A stretch of DNA of 64,000 bases from Mycolicibacterium novocastrense. GTDB lineage: Bacteria > Actinomycetota > Actinomycetes > Mycobacteriales > Mycobacteriaceae. The position numbers and the translations under genes were made by a program. The notes beneath the pieces are model-generated. The model worked only from the letters and a program-made list of their open reading frames with translations. It was not told the origin of the DNA and did no database searches. Below, piece by piece: positions 50,487 through 58,575 of this stretch (position 1 is the stretch's first letter; each line of letters begins with the position of its first letter). The stretch is taken from contig NZ_BCTA01000052.1 in the NCBI RefSeq assembly GCF_001570485.1, forward strand, positions 248,001 to 312,000, given 5' to 3'.

Positions 50487-51002
50487 CTAGGGAGGCGGGG
50501 GATCGATGGGAGTCAGAGAGAAGGGCAGCCAGTGGGTACCCGGTCCTTCTCCCGGACATCCCGCCCCGTCGATGACGAGGGTCCGCTGCCCGAAGAAGCT
50601 GCCGTCCGGGTTGGGAATCAGATAGTCCGAGCGAGTGGCTTGCACCGCGCTGCTCGGGTCGTGGCGATCGCACAAATAGGGATACTGGCCGCTTGTCGCC
50701 CAACGGTCGCCGGTCCACCTGTACTCGTAGACCATCGGAGCGCCCGGATTGCGGGCATGGTCGTCCTCGTTGTTCCAGTGTGCGACACATCCGTTGACGT
50801 CACATTGAGTGGTCAACTCGACGGGCACGGTGATCGCGTTCATCGGCGTCGGACGGCCGTTGAACGTCTGCTTCGAGAAGTCGATGAAGACGTTGTAAAA
50901 CCCGTACAGTGGCGGCGGTTCGGCGCGATCCGCGTGCGCGGCGGGAGCCACGACCGCGGCTGCGGCGACGGCAAAGACAGCCACTGGCAACGATTTCGAC
51001 AT
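50487..51002 (-). CDS. Secreted four-cysteine protein, unknown function (paralogue B)
   Basis: The 171-residue precursor has signal peptide MSKSLPVAVFAVAAAAVVA to AHA. The mature domain is PPPLYGFYNVFIDFSKQTFNG, then TTQCDVNGCVAHW, YEYRWTGDRW, PYLCDRHDP and GAGCPGEGPGTHWLP. About half of the positions match paralogue A, including all four cysteine contexts, so two disulfides are likely. GTG 51017 is an alternative start. The role is unknown. Strand and spacing suggest a common transcript with the SRPBCC gene and paralogue A downstream. Confidence 0.75.
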   Translation of the reverse strand: MSKSLPVAVFAVAAAAVVAPAAHADRAEPPPLYGFYNVFIDFSKQTFNGRPTPMNAITVPVELTTQCDVNGCVAHWNNEDDHARNPGAPMVYEYRWTGDRWATSGQYPYLCDRHDPSSAVQATRSDYLIPNPDGSFFGQRTLVIDGAGCPGEGPGTHWLPFSLTPIDPPPP

Positions 51003-51027
51003 AGGCCTGGGTAACACACCGAGGCGA

Positions 51028-51801
51028 TCAGTGCCCGGAGAATCGGTTGAAAAGTTCGGGCAGAAATCGGGCGAGATGGTTCATTTCCTGCGCACAGTGC
51101 ACCATCAAATCCCGCGGATCCGGAAGCTGACGCGCCGCGACCGGACGAATGACCCTGTCAGTCAACCGATTTCCGTGTCGAACGGCGACATGGCTTCCTC
51201 CCATCCAGAACCGTGAACGCATCTCGGCGCCGTCAGCCGTCTCGCGGACCTGATGCACCAGCCAGCCGACATCGACCGGGATGTCGCTGGATCCGAGTCG
51301 CGCGCAGATCGCCACACCGTCGCCCAGGTCGCCGAGTCCCAACTCGGACGGCTGCACGAACCGGATCGCAGGTCGGGTGAACGCCGAACCGAGGTACTCC
51401 TGCACCAGAGACGTCCGGCCGACGTACCCGCCTTCGCCGCCACCGTCGGCCCAACGGACGGACACGTGCGCGCGGGGATGCCACAGTTTGTAGCGGCGCG
51501 AGTCGCTGCCGTGCCACCCGAACCACCAGTCCCACATGGCCGGTGTGACGCCGGGCATGTCGGTGCGTACCGACACCTGAATACCGCCGTCGTGCAGGAC
51601 CCCGTACCCGTTCTCGGTCTGCTGATATCCCTCGGCGCGCATCGCGGTGAGGTCGTCAAACGACGGAAGTGTCGGCTCGGCCTGGGGCCCGTGCTCCAAC
51701 GCCTCGACGACATGGCCTGGAAGAGCAGCCATCTCGGGGGTGTAGAACTCCGCGAACTCGACGGAGAGGTCGTCGTCGCGGTAGCCGAGGTAGGACTTCA
51801 T
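51028..51801 (-). CDS. DAPG/phloretin hydrolase-like protein (PhlG family)
   Basis: The 257-residue protein resembles PhlG, the zinc-dependent hydrolase that cleaves a C-C bond of 2,4-diacetylphloroglucinol, and phloretin hydrolases. Family-type segments are WWFGWHGSDSRRYKLWHPRA and the C-terminal HCAQEMNHL, whose H235-x3-E239 reproduces the H-x3-E zinc ligands of PhlG. E135 (LVQEYLG) and H97 or H108 could complete the site. The substrate is probably an acylated phenol, but this is inferred. It starts one base after the stop of the upstream flavin oxidase, so both are co-translated. Confidence 0.78.
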   Translation of the reverse strand: MKSYLGYRDDDLSVEFAEFYTPEMAALPGHVVEALEHGPQAEPTLPSFDDLTAMRAEGYQQTENGYGVLHDGGIQVSVRTDMPGVTPAMWDWWFGWHGSDSRRYKLWHPRAHVSVRWADGGGEGGYVGRTSLVQEYLGSAFTRPAIRFVQPSELGLGDLGDGVAICARLGSSDIPVDVGWLVHQVRETADGAEMRSRFWMGGSHVAVRHGNRLTDRVIRPVAARQLPDPRDLMVHCAQEMNHLARFLPELFNRFSGH

Positions 51802-51802
51802 G

Positions 51803-53140
51803 TCACACCCTGCCCATCCAGCTGTAGAACCGCCCGCCGGGGTCGTACTGGGCACGCACGCGGTCGAGGCGGGTCATCGCGTCGTCCGTGGCGAACCGGG
51901 CCGGCCGCTGCCCGAGGTTCTCGTCGGCGAGTTGGATGCCCGTGGCCAGATGCGCCATCGCCGCCATGTTCGAGCAGGCCCAATCCGCGTAGCGATCGTC
52001 GTCGGCGGCATCGTGCCAAACCGTGTACAACGCAAGATAGATGTCGTCCTCGAGGCTGTACGCCATGTCTTGGCGAGCCGGCGAGGGGCCCCAGTTCAAC
52101 CACAGGAAGTGTGACGGGTGCGGGGGCAGAGTCTCGATGATGCGGCGAATCCCCGGTAGCAGTTCGTCTGCGGATGCCGACGTCCACATGTTGTCGGCGG
52201 CGTAGCGGTATCCGGTCGGATAGTTGCTCATGACCCCGTCGTACCAAGTCGCGAGATCCGCCGGTGCGTATGGGACCGCGACGACGGCCCGGTCGCGCAC
52301 CGGACAGGTATCCAGAAGCGCCAACGCTTGTTTCGCGTCGTCCTCCGAATCCGCGAACACCGGCGATGCCATGACGATCCCCGGCTGCTCGATCCCCGCG
52401 CCGGGCACGCTCCTGGACGCGACGATCTGCAACTCGACCCGTCGGTCGACGTCGGCGCTGATCGCCCTGGCCCAGGTGAAGATCTCGTCGGCTAACTCGA
52501 TGGGATACACGTAGAGGCTGCTGCCGCAGATGACGGGGCGCCGGTAGAGCTTGAGATGAAACGCGGTCACCACACCGAAGAAGCCGGGTCCAGAACCTCT
52601 TGCCGCCCAGTACATATCGGGATGGCTGTCGGGGCTGCAGTGAATCCTCTCGCCGTCGGCGGTCACCACATCGAGTCCGACCGCACTTTCGCAGGCCGGC
52701 CCGAGAATGCGGCTGTTCCAGCCGTATCCGCCCTGCAGCAGATATCCGCCGATGCACACGCCCTTGCAATGTCCGGCCGGAAAGAACAGATTCTGCGCCT
52801 CCAAGTCCGCGGCCAGCAGGCTGCCACCTTTTCCGGGCCCGACGACCGCGGTCATGCGTTCGGCATCGATCGCGCAGTCGTTCAGGCGGCTGACGTCCAG
52901 CAGCATGCCGCCGTCGCGTACGTGGTTACCCGCCCAGCTGTGACCGCCCGAGCGGACACCGACCTGGAGGCCGTGTGCGGCCGCATAGCGCAGCGCAGCG
53001 ACGACGTCGTCGACGTCAGCGGCTTGCACCACCACTTCGGGATAGCGGTCAGGGGTGCGCGCGTTCCAGACGGTCGCGCGGCGAGCTGCCTCGTATCCGT
53101 CGTCGGAGCGGGTGAAGGAACGACCAGATGGGAGCGACAT
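51803..53140 (-). CDS. FAD-linked oxidase, berberine-bridge-enzyme type
   Basis: A 445-residue flavoprotein of the FAD_binding_4/BBE group. The FAD pyrophosphate loop and covalent histidine lie in VGVRSGGHSWAGN. The second attachment region is GHCKGVCIGGYLLQGGYG with a cysteine after GH, so bicovalent FAD (His plus Cys) is likely. The C-terminal BBE segment YDPGGRFYSW closes the protein. Such enzymes oxidise alcohols, sugars, phenols or alkaloids using oxygen. ATG 53140 has an excellent AAGGAGGT site. With the PhlG-like hydrolase it forms a two-gene catabolic unit controlled by the divergent IclR gene. Confidence 0.88.
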   Translation of the reverse strand: MSLPSGRSFTRSDDGYEAARRATVWNARTPDRYPEVVVQAADVDDVVAALRYAAAHGLQVGVRSGGHSWAGNHVRDGGMLLDVSRLNDCAIDAERMTAVVGPGKGGSLLAADLEAQNLFFPAGHCKGVCIGGYLLQGGYGWNSRILGPACESAVGLDVVTADGERIHCSPDSHPDMYWAARGSGPGFFGVVTAFHLKLYRRPVICGSSLYVYPIELADEIFTWARAISADVDRRVELQIVASRSVPGAGIEQPGIVMASPVFADSEDDAKQALALLDTCPVRDRAVVAVPYAPADLATWYDGVMSNYPTGYRYAADNMWTSASADELLPGIRRIIETLPPHPSHFLWLNWGPSPARQDMAYSLEDDIYLALYTVWHDAADDDRYADWACSNMAAMAHLATGIQLADENLGQRPARFATDDAMTRLDRVRAQYDPGGRFYSWMGRV

Positions 53141-53156
53141 CCGGGACCTCCTTGGT

Positions 53157-53189
53157 CCGTATACCGAATCTTTGTGAACCGGTATGCGG
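53157..53189. promoter_or_regulatory. Candidate IclR operator in the divergent promoter
   Basis: CCGTATACCG (53157-53166) and CGGTATGCGG (53180-53189) are reverse complements except at one base, separated by 13 bp. The element lies between the flavin oxidase start (53140) and the iclR start (53207) and would cover both promoters. Confidence 0.55.
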
Positions 53190-53206
53190 ATCAATATAGT
53201 GAGGGC

Positions 53207-53878
53207 GTGACTCGTCCGGACGGAAATGAACGAACTGATGCGGGGCGGGAAGACGGCATACAGGTGCTGCGCCGCGCCGCAGCGGCACTGGACGAGATCG
53301 CCGCGGCACCCGGTCGGCTGCGGCTGGTGGATCTGGGCGCTCAGCTCGGTCTGGCGAAGTCGACCGCGCGCCGCCTGCTCGTCGGATTGGTCGAGGTCGG
53401 CTTCGCCGCGGTCGACGACCAGGGCAGATTCTCGCTTGGGGATCGGCTGCTCGGCCTCGGAAGTGCCGATGTCGCAGGGCTGGCCGCGTTGTTCCGGCCG
53501 ACGCTCGAGGAACTCGCGGCGACCACCGGAGAGACGGTCGATCTGTCGGTGTTGCGGGGCGGCGAGATGTTGTTCATCGAACAGTTGGAATCGGCGCATC
53601 GACTGCGCGCGGTATCGGCGGTCGGCATGCGCTTTCCGCTGGAGTCGACTGCCAACGGCAAGGCGGCGAGCGCGCTATTGAACGGGTCGACCGAGGTGGC
53701 GTTCGATCGGGACGAACACACGGTCGGGATTTCGGCCGCCGGGGTGGCGGGACGTACGACCGGCGGTCATGTCGTCGCTATCTCGGTGCCCGCGCCGACC
53801 GAACGGTTCGTGGCACATGAGGAGCGGATCGTCGCGGCATTGACGGCCGCGGCCGCGACGGCGCCCTGGTCGAGATGA
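53207..53878 (+). CDS. IclR-family transcriptional regulator
   Basis: The 223-residue regulator has an N-terminal winged helix (about 15-75; LRLVDLGAQLGLAKSTARRLLVGLVEVGF) and an IclR effector domain (about 80-220; LFRPTLEELAATTGETVDLSVL, MRFPLESTANGKAASALL). IclR proteins usually control catabolism of aromatic or small acids. Its position, divergent from the oxidase-hydrolase pair with an inverted repeat between, makes it their probable regulator. The start is GTG 53207. It abuts the convergent methyltransferase gene with no gap. Confidence 0.9.
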   Translation: MTRPDGNERTDAGREDGIQVLRRAAAALDEIAAAPGRLRLVDLGAQLGLAKSTARRLLVGLVEVGFAAVDDQGRFSLGDRLLGLGSADVAGLAALFRPTLEELAATTGETVDLSVLRGGEMLFIEQLESAHRLRAVSAVGMRFPLESTANGKAASALLNGSTEVAFDRDEHTVGISAAGVAGRTTGGHVVAISVPAPTERFVAHEERIVAALTAAAATAPWSR

Positions 53879-54544
53879 CTACTCGACGATGCGGGCGACG
53901 GCGAAGCCGTCCCAGCCTTTGAGCCCGACGGTCTGTATCGCGGCGGTTTCCAATTGCGGATGGTCGCCCATCATCTCGAGCATCTCGCGCACGGCGCGGG
54001 CCTGGGCATCGTCGGCCGCCGGCTCGAGTACGCGACCGAAACGAGCGATGTTGTCCACCACGATGATTGAGCCCGGCCTGCCCAGCTTGATAGCCCACTC
54101 GACGTAGGCGACGTTGTTCTCCTTGTCGGCGTCGATGAAGGCTAGATCGAACACGTCGCCGCGGTCGGCGAGCATCGGAAGTGTGTCGAGTGCCGCGCCG
54201 ACGATGATCTCGATGCGGTCCTGCACGCCCGCGCGAGCGAAATTCTCCTCGGCGATCTCGGCGTGTGTGGGGTCGTACTCCAAGGTGACGACGTGGCCGG
54301 CCGACCCGACGCCGCGCGCGAGGTTGATGGTGCTGTAACCGGCGAGGGTGCCGATCTCCAGGACGCGGGTGGCCGAGGACAACGACGCCAACAAGTAGAG
54401 AAGCTTGCCGTGCTGGCCGGACACCTCGATAGGTGGCATGCCTGCGGCATTGCCGGACTCACGCGCGGCGCGCAGTGCGTCGTCTTCGGTGTGCAGGATG
54501 CGGTTGAAAAGCTCGTCGAGCGTCTTGGAGTCGGGGTCGGACAT
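53879..54544 (-). CDS. O-methyltransferase (Rv0187-like)
   Basis: A 221-residue SAM-dependent methyltransferase of the caffeoyl-CoA/catechol O-methyltransferase type, close in size to M. tuberculosis Rv0187 (220). Motifs are ATRVLEIGTLAGYSTINLARG (SAM), DLAFIDADKENNVAYVEWA (metal-binding aspartates) and IIVVDNIARFGRV. It methylates a catechol-like hydroxyl in a divalent-metal-dependent manner; the substrate is unknown. Although next to the phenolic-degradation cluster, its conservation beside ilvD in M. tuberculosis indicates it belongs to the core genome. Confidence 0.92.
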   Translation of the reverse strand: MSDPDSKTLDELFNRILHTEDDALRAARESGNAAGMPPIEVSGQHGKLLYLLASLSSATRVLEIGTLAGYSTINLARGVGSAGHVVTLEYDPTHAEIAEENFARAGVQDRIEIIVGAALDTLPMLADRGDVFDLAFIDADKENNVAYVEWAIKLGRPGSIIVVDNIARFGRVLEPAADDAQARAVREMLEMMGDHPQLETAAIQTVGLKGWDGFAVARIVE

Positions 54545-54851
54545 CTGCGGAACGATAGCGGAAGCGGTTCCCGGCGGCGACGCCCGCCGGCTGGCCGAAT
54601 AGGGGTTTGCTGGGGCCAGTGGCTGTGGCCGATTGTCCGGTGACGGTTCGGCCCAGACGCCACGATGCTGAGTAACTCGTCGTCCGTGGCAGGGAGGTGT
54701 CGGACACGGGGATCTGCGTTGAATGTGGCGAGCCGCAGGGATGCAAATTAGCGCGTCGGCCGGTGTTGCGGGTCGGGTAGCATTTGCCGGGTGATGCGGG
54801 AGGGGGCATGCCAACCGATCGGTGCGACGCTGGTCGCTGCGCGGATTGACG
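54545..54851. promoter_or_regulatory. Intergenic region upstream of the Esp-like operon
   Basis: These 307 bp hold no credible gene. GGGTAGCATTTG near 54777 contains TAGCAT, a plausible -10 element about 70 bp before the EspC-like start. Nothing else was recognised. Confidence 0.35.
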
Positions 54852-55187
54852 ATGACTGAGACGCTGCGAATCGATACCGACCTGGTGCTCGAGGCCGGCG
54901 GGCGGTTGCGTGCGGTCGCGGATGCCATCCCTGAGCCACCGGCCTCGTTCAAGCCGGCGGGTGGTGACGCTTTGTCGACGGCGATCGCTGCCAAGGTCGC
55001 TGAAGTGGTCGACCCGGCGATCGCGCAGCTGCCGGTCGTCAAGGCGGAGTTGGCGAAGTACGCGCAGAACGTGGTCAACGCCGCCAACACCTACGACGCG
55101 GTTGACGGTCAGATCGCCGAGGAGATACGGAAGCGACTCGAGACGCTCAGCGATGTTGCCGGGGAGGGGCCGGGGGCCGCGCTGTGA
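54852..55187 (+). CDS. EspC-like (DUF2580) type VII secretion-associated protein
   Basis: A 111-residue helical-hairpin protein, MTETLRIDTDLVLEAGGRLR then a turn region with GGDALS and a second long helix. It carries a type VII export signature YxxxD as Y81-D85 (NTYDAVDG) shortly after the second helix. This is the size and layout of EspC/DUF2580 proteins. No signal peptide is present. It is the first gene of a three-gene overlapping operon with an EspK-like protein, so a substrate role in an ESX pathway is likely. No ESX apparatus gene is in the window. ATG 54852 lacks a good ribosome site. Confidence 0.75.
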   Translation: MTETLRIDTDLVLEAGGRLRAVADAIPEPPASFKPAGGDALSTAIAAKVAEVVDPAIAQLPVVKAELAKYAQNVVNAANTYDAVDGQIAEEIRKRLETLSDVAGEGPGAAL

Positions 55188-56305
55188 GTTATCCGCCACC
55201 GCCTGGGGGTCCGCCGCCGGGCAATCCCGGCCCGCCACAGGGGTATTCGGGACCCTACGGTCCGCCTCCGCAGCAGCCGCCGTGGCAGCAGCAGTGGCCG
55301 CCGGGCCCGCCGCCGAAGAAGCGCGGCAATGTCTGGAAGTGGCTGCTCGGTGGTGTGGCTCTGCTGGCTGTCATCGGAGTCACTGTGGCAGTGACGGTTT
55401 CGGTTACTTCGGACAGTGGAGACGGTGACGATCCGGCGCCTTCAGGAGAGACTTTCGGCCTAGCAAGCGCCGACGATAAGGGCCCGGCGAACATCATCAC
55501 CGAAGACCCGAGTTGCGCGGCCTGGGGACCGATTAATCAAACCTTCGTAGATGTTCAGAAAACCGGATGGAATAACCGCGATGCCAGCATCCCAGCTTCA
55601 GACTGGTCATCTGAGCAACGCGCTGCTTATGAGCGTGTCGCAGATGCTGCGCGCGAAGCTGCTGACCAGACGGTCACGTTGGCACGCTTGACGCCCCATC
55701 GCGTGATGCGTGAGCTTTACGAACAGTTCATCGCTTATGCGCGGGCGTACAGCGATGCCGTACCTGCATACACTCCAGCGGACGACCATCTCGCTGGCGT
55801 CACGGTAACAACTTCAATGGTCCTCGTGTATCTCTGTTCCGCGATATCTTCAGGATCGGCTGAAGCACGGGTGCCACTCATCGAGGTTCCCCCTCCGCCA
55901 CGGAAATTCGCGCGAATCTCGGACCCCAACAACTCTCAAATATTCATGATGGAAGTCGACAGTACCTGCGGAGAGTGGGAAAGACTCCTCAATAAGTTCA
56001 ATGCCGATACGAAGGCATGGCAGGCAGTGGACACCAATACTCCGGTGAGCGCGTGGACAACGGAACACCGCGCAGCCGCGGAGTCAGTGGTACCCGTGAT
56101 GAACAAGTTCGCGGATGACATCTACGAACTTGGTGAGAAGTCATCGAACCCAACCTTGCAAGACTTCGCTGTCATGGCTGCCCAGTACCGTCGCGCTTTC
56201 GCACAAGCATTGCCGACGTACACGCCTTCGGACGTGTACCTAGACTCCGCCTCATATAGGACAACCTCCATCATCTATGAAGCATGTAAAGCGGCCGAGG
56301 CGTGA
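55184..56305 (+). CDS. Proline-rich single-pass membrane protein with duplicated extracytoplasmic domain
   Basis: The 373-residue protein starts at a GTGA overlap with the EspC-like gene. It has a Pro/Gly/Gln-rich cytoplasmic head (1-45), one membrane helix (about 50-74; WKWLLGGVALLAVIGVTVAV) and two homologous outer repeats. Repeat 1 is about 110-225 (PSCAAWGPINQTF to LVYLCSAIS) and repeat 2 about 255-370 (STCGEWERLLNKF to IIYEACKAA). Each has a conserved pair of cysteines, W-(S/T)-x-E-(Q/H)-R-A-A and (V/L)P-(A/T)-YTP(A/S)D. The second half has noticeably lower GC than its neighbours. No family is recognised; association with type VII secretion is inferred from the operon. Confidence 0.8.
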   Translation: MSYPPPPGGPPPGNPGPPQGYSGPYGPPPQQPPWQQQWPPGPPPKKRGNVWKWLLGGVALLAVIGVTVAVTVSVTSDSGDGDDPAPSGETFGLASADDKGPANIITEDPSCAAWGPINQTFVDVQKTGWNNRDASIPASDWSSEQRAAYERVADAAREAADQTVTLARLTPHRVMRELYEQFIAYARAYSDAVPAYTPADDHLAGVTVTTSMVLVYLCSAISSGSAEARVPLIEVPPPPRKFARISDPNNSQIFMMEVDSTCGEWERLLNKFNADTKAWQAVDTNTPVSAWTTEHRAAAESVVPVMNKFADDIYELGEKSSNPTLQDFAVMAAQYRRAFAQALPTYTPSDVYLDSASYRTTSIIYEACKAAEA

Positions 56306-58492
56306 ATGGGAACCCCTCGACCACACGACCCTTACGCGCTCACCGCTCCGCCTAGGTGGCCAGAAGTCGATGAAAATGTTCTTCAAGATTTCCAGCGCGC
56401 TTTCGACCGTGTATCGGCATTCGTCGGAGAACAGATAGAAGTACTCAAGCGCGAACGGTCGCGGTCGTTCAATGGCATAGGCACATGGTGCGGTGGTGCG
56501 GCAAGCGCTGCCACCTCATCCCTCGACAGGCGGATAGCCGCCTTGGAAACCACTAAAGACGGCTTACATGCGGCAGCGAGACTTTACGAACACAGCGCAG
56601 CGGCAACAATCGCGGCGAAGAGTGAGATCAGCGATAGAGTCGAGATAGCCAATAGGATCCTTGATTGGGTACGCGGGCATAGCGAAATTCCTGAGGACGC
56701 AAAGACCGCAGCGATAAGTCAAGGCATAGCAGTCGTTCGCGCCGAGAACTTAGCGACCGCAAATTCAGCAGCGGCAAGAATAGTCAGCAGCAAGTTTGAC
56801 CAGACAAAAGAACCGCCAGCTGACGACGTCTCTTTTCTCCATGGCACTGAGCCGAAGAATGGTCCGTCAATCATCCCCGCGAGCAATCGCTATGACCCCG
56901 AAAGTGCCACAGCTGGAATCGAAACCGGGACACCTCCGCTCGCACCAACGCCGAGTATTCCGCCGACGCCAGAAGGCAGGTACTCCCCGGCCGCGCCGAC
57001 AGTTGGTGCAGAACTTCCCATCGGAGTGTCCAGTGGTGAGGAGGCCTCAGAACCGACTTACGGCCCCGAAGCAGCTCCCGTCGGTGTCGGTGGTTCGCCA
57101 TCGATACAAGGCGGTACAGATTCGCCGACAGCGGTACCCCCCGGAATCCCCAGTGCGCCAAGCAGTCCCGCAGCCCCTGCGTCTCCCCGCATCACCACTC
57201 CGGCCAGTCCCTTATCGAGCGGCGGATCGTCTGCGCCGTCAGCCCCGTCGGTGCCGTCCACGCCGAGCGCACCAAGCACCGTCAACCCCGCAGCCGCCAC
57301 ACCGGCTCAGGCGCAGATGGCCGACTTCCAACGGACGATGGCCGAGTCGGCGTCCAAAGCTGTTGCTCAGTCTCCGATTGCGCCGCCGCAGTCCGCTCCG
57401 ATTGCGACCTCGAGTATGCAGCCGTCCAATCTTCCCCCGATCGCTGACGCGCCATCGCCACCACAATCCAGCCAGACCACATCCCCGCCCACGACAGTCC
57501 CAGCGACCGGCCAAGCCCCCGTGGCACCGCTTCCCGCGCCCGGCGCTGCTCCCGCTTCACCCATACCCCTGGGTCCACCACCCACTCCGCCCCCGGCCGC
57601 TCCTGTCGCGCCGGCCGCCAACGTCGGCCCCAGCGTTCCACCCGGCACGGCAGCACCCGGCGCCAGCACAGTCGGCGCCCCTGCGCCCGTTCCGGTTTCG
57701 GCCGCACGCGCCCAGCGCGAGGCCATCGCGGCCGCCACCCTTCGGCGGCCCGGCAGCGATCCTGCTCAACTCGCACAGCGGATCGCGGCAGCCCTGAACG
57801 TCGGCATCACCGATATGGGCTTCTACTGGGTCACCGGCCTCGCGAAGGACGGAACCATCGTCGTCGCCAACAACTATGGCCTCGGCTACATCCCCGACGA
57901 TGTGAAACTACCCGACCGCGTCAAGATGGCCACCGCCGACGAAGGTATCCCCGCTCATGTCCGCGGATCTTGGGCAACGTATCCCATTCTCGCACTTCAT
58001 GGTTGGGCACAGCACCACAACACCGAGCTTCGCGCCGTAATCGCCACCGAGGATCAGCTCAAGGGCTTCGACCCCGGCGCACCCCGGATCATCCTGCATC
58101 CCGACGACATTCCCGATAGCGGCCAGATGGCTGGCCGCCATCGTCTTCAGGTGATATCCCCTGACGCGGCAAGTAAATTGGCCGCCATCACCCCGACCGG
58201 GCTATCCGAGGTGCTGCCTCCACCACCCACTGACGCCACTCCCCCGGAGGACCGCCGCGCGCTGCTGTGGTTCGAAGTCTTCCGTCCATTGCTCAGCAAC
58301 TCTCCCGATCGCGCCCCGGTCCAGTTGCAGTGTTTCATCACCTATGCCGACCACGCCCAGGAGCTTGCTCTGCACCGAGCGCACAACGCGACCGACGCCG
58401 CCGACCAGCGCGCGGCCATCGCCGACTGGATCTACTGGCAGCACCTGAGCGTCCTCATGCAGGATGCGATCGCGACCGACGCCACCGTCTGA
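56306..58492 (+). CDS. EspK-like ESX-associated protein (DUF5631/DUF5632 C-terminus)
   Basis: A 728-residue protein, nearly the same length as M. tuberculosis EspK (729). The N-terminal helical domain (about 20-160) carries a WxG motif at W61-x-G63 (GTWCGGAAS). A Pro/Ser/Ala-rich linker (about 190-470) follows. The C-terminal domain (about 475-728) matches EspK strongly: MGFYWVTGLAKDGTIVVANN, YGLGYIPDDVKLP, HPDDIPDSGQMAGRHRL and ADWIYWQHLSVLMQ. EspK acts as an ESX-1 chaperone-like factor. It begins at the base following the upstream stop codon. The N-terminal half has lower GC than the rest of the window, a hint of transfer. Confidence 0.87.
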   Translation: MGTPRPHDPYALTAPPRWPEVDENVLQDFQRAFDRVSAFVGEQIEVLKRERSRSFNGIGTWCGGAASAATSSLDRRIAALETTKDGLHAAARLYEHSAAATIAAKSEISDRVEIANRILDWVRGHSEIPEDAKTAAISQGIAVVRAENLATANSAAARIVSSKFDQTKEPPADDVSFLHGTEPKNGPSIIPASNRYDPESATAGIETGTPPLAPTPSIPPTPEGRYSPAAPTVGAELPIGVSSGEEASEPTYGPEAAPVGVGGSPSIQGGTDSPTAVPPGIPSAPSSPAAPASPRITTPASPLSSGGSSAPSAPSVPSTPSAPSTVNPAAATPAQAQMADFQRTMAESASKAVAQSPIAPPQSAPIATSSMQPSNLPPIADAPSPPQSSQTTSPPTTVPATGQAPVAPLPAPGAAPASPIPLGPPPTPPPAAPVAPAANVGPSVPPGTAAPGASTVGAPAPVPVSAARAQREAIAAATLRRPGSDPAQLAQRIAAALNVGITDMGFYWVTGLAKDGTIVVANNYGLGYIPDDVKLPDRVKMATADEGIPAHVRGSWATYPILALHGWAQHHNTELRAVIATEDQLKGFDPGAPRIILHPDDIPDSGQMAGRHRLQVISPDAASKLAAITPTGLSEVLPPPPTDATPPEDRRALLWFEVFRPLLSNSPDRAPVQLQCFITYADHAQELALHRAHNATDAADQRAAIADWIYWQHLSVLMQDAIATDATV

Positions 58493-58575
58493 CCGCCGCG
58501 TCACGTTCGAGCACCAGCCGAAGTTTGGCGCTCAGCCGAATGGGCACGCCATCCTCAGACCACGAGGAGGCGCGC

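Noticed and set aside
54852..55187. PE-family protein
   Set aside because: The Pro-Glu N-terminus and PE/PPE pairing are missing. The size, helices and YxxxD position fit EspC/DUF2580 better.
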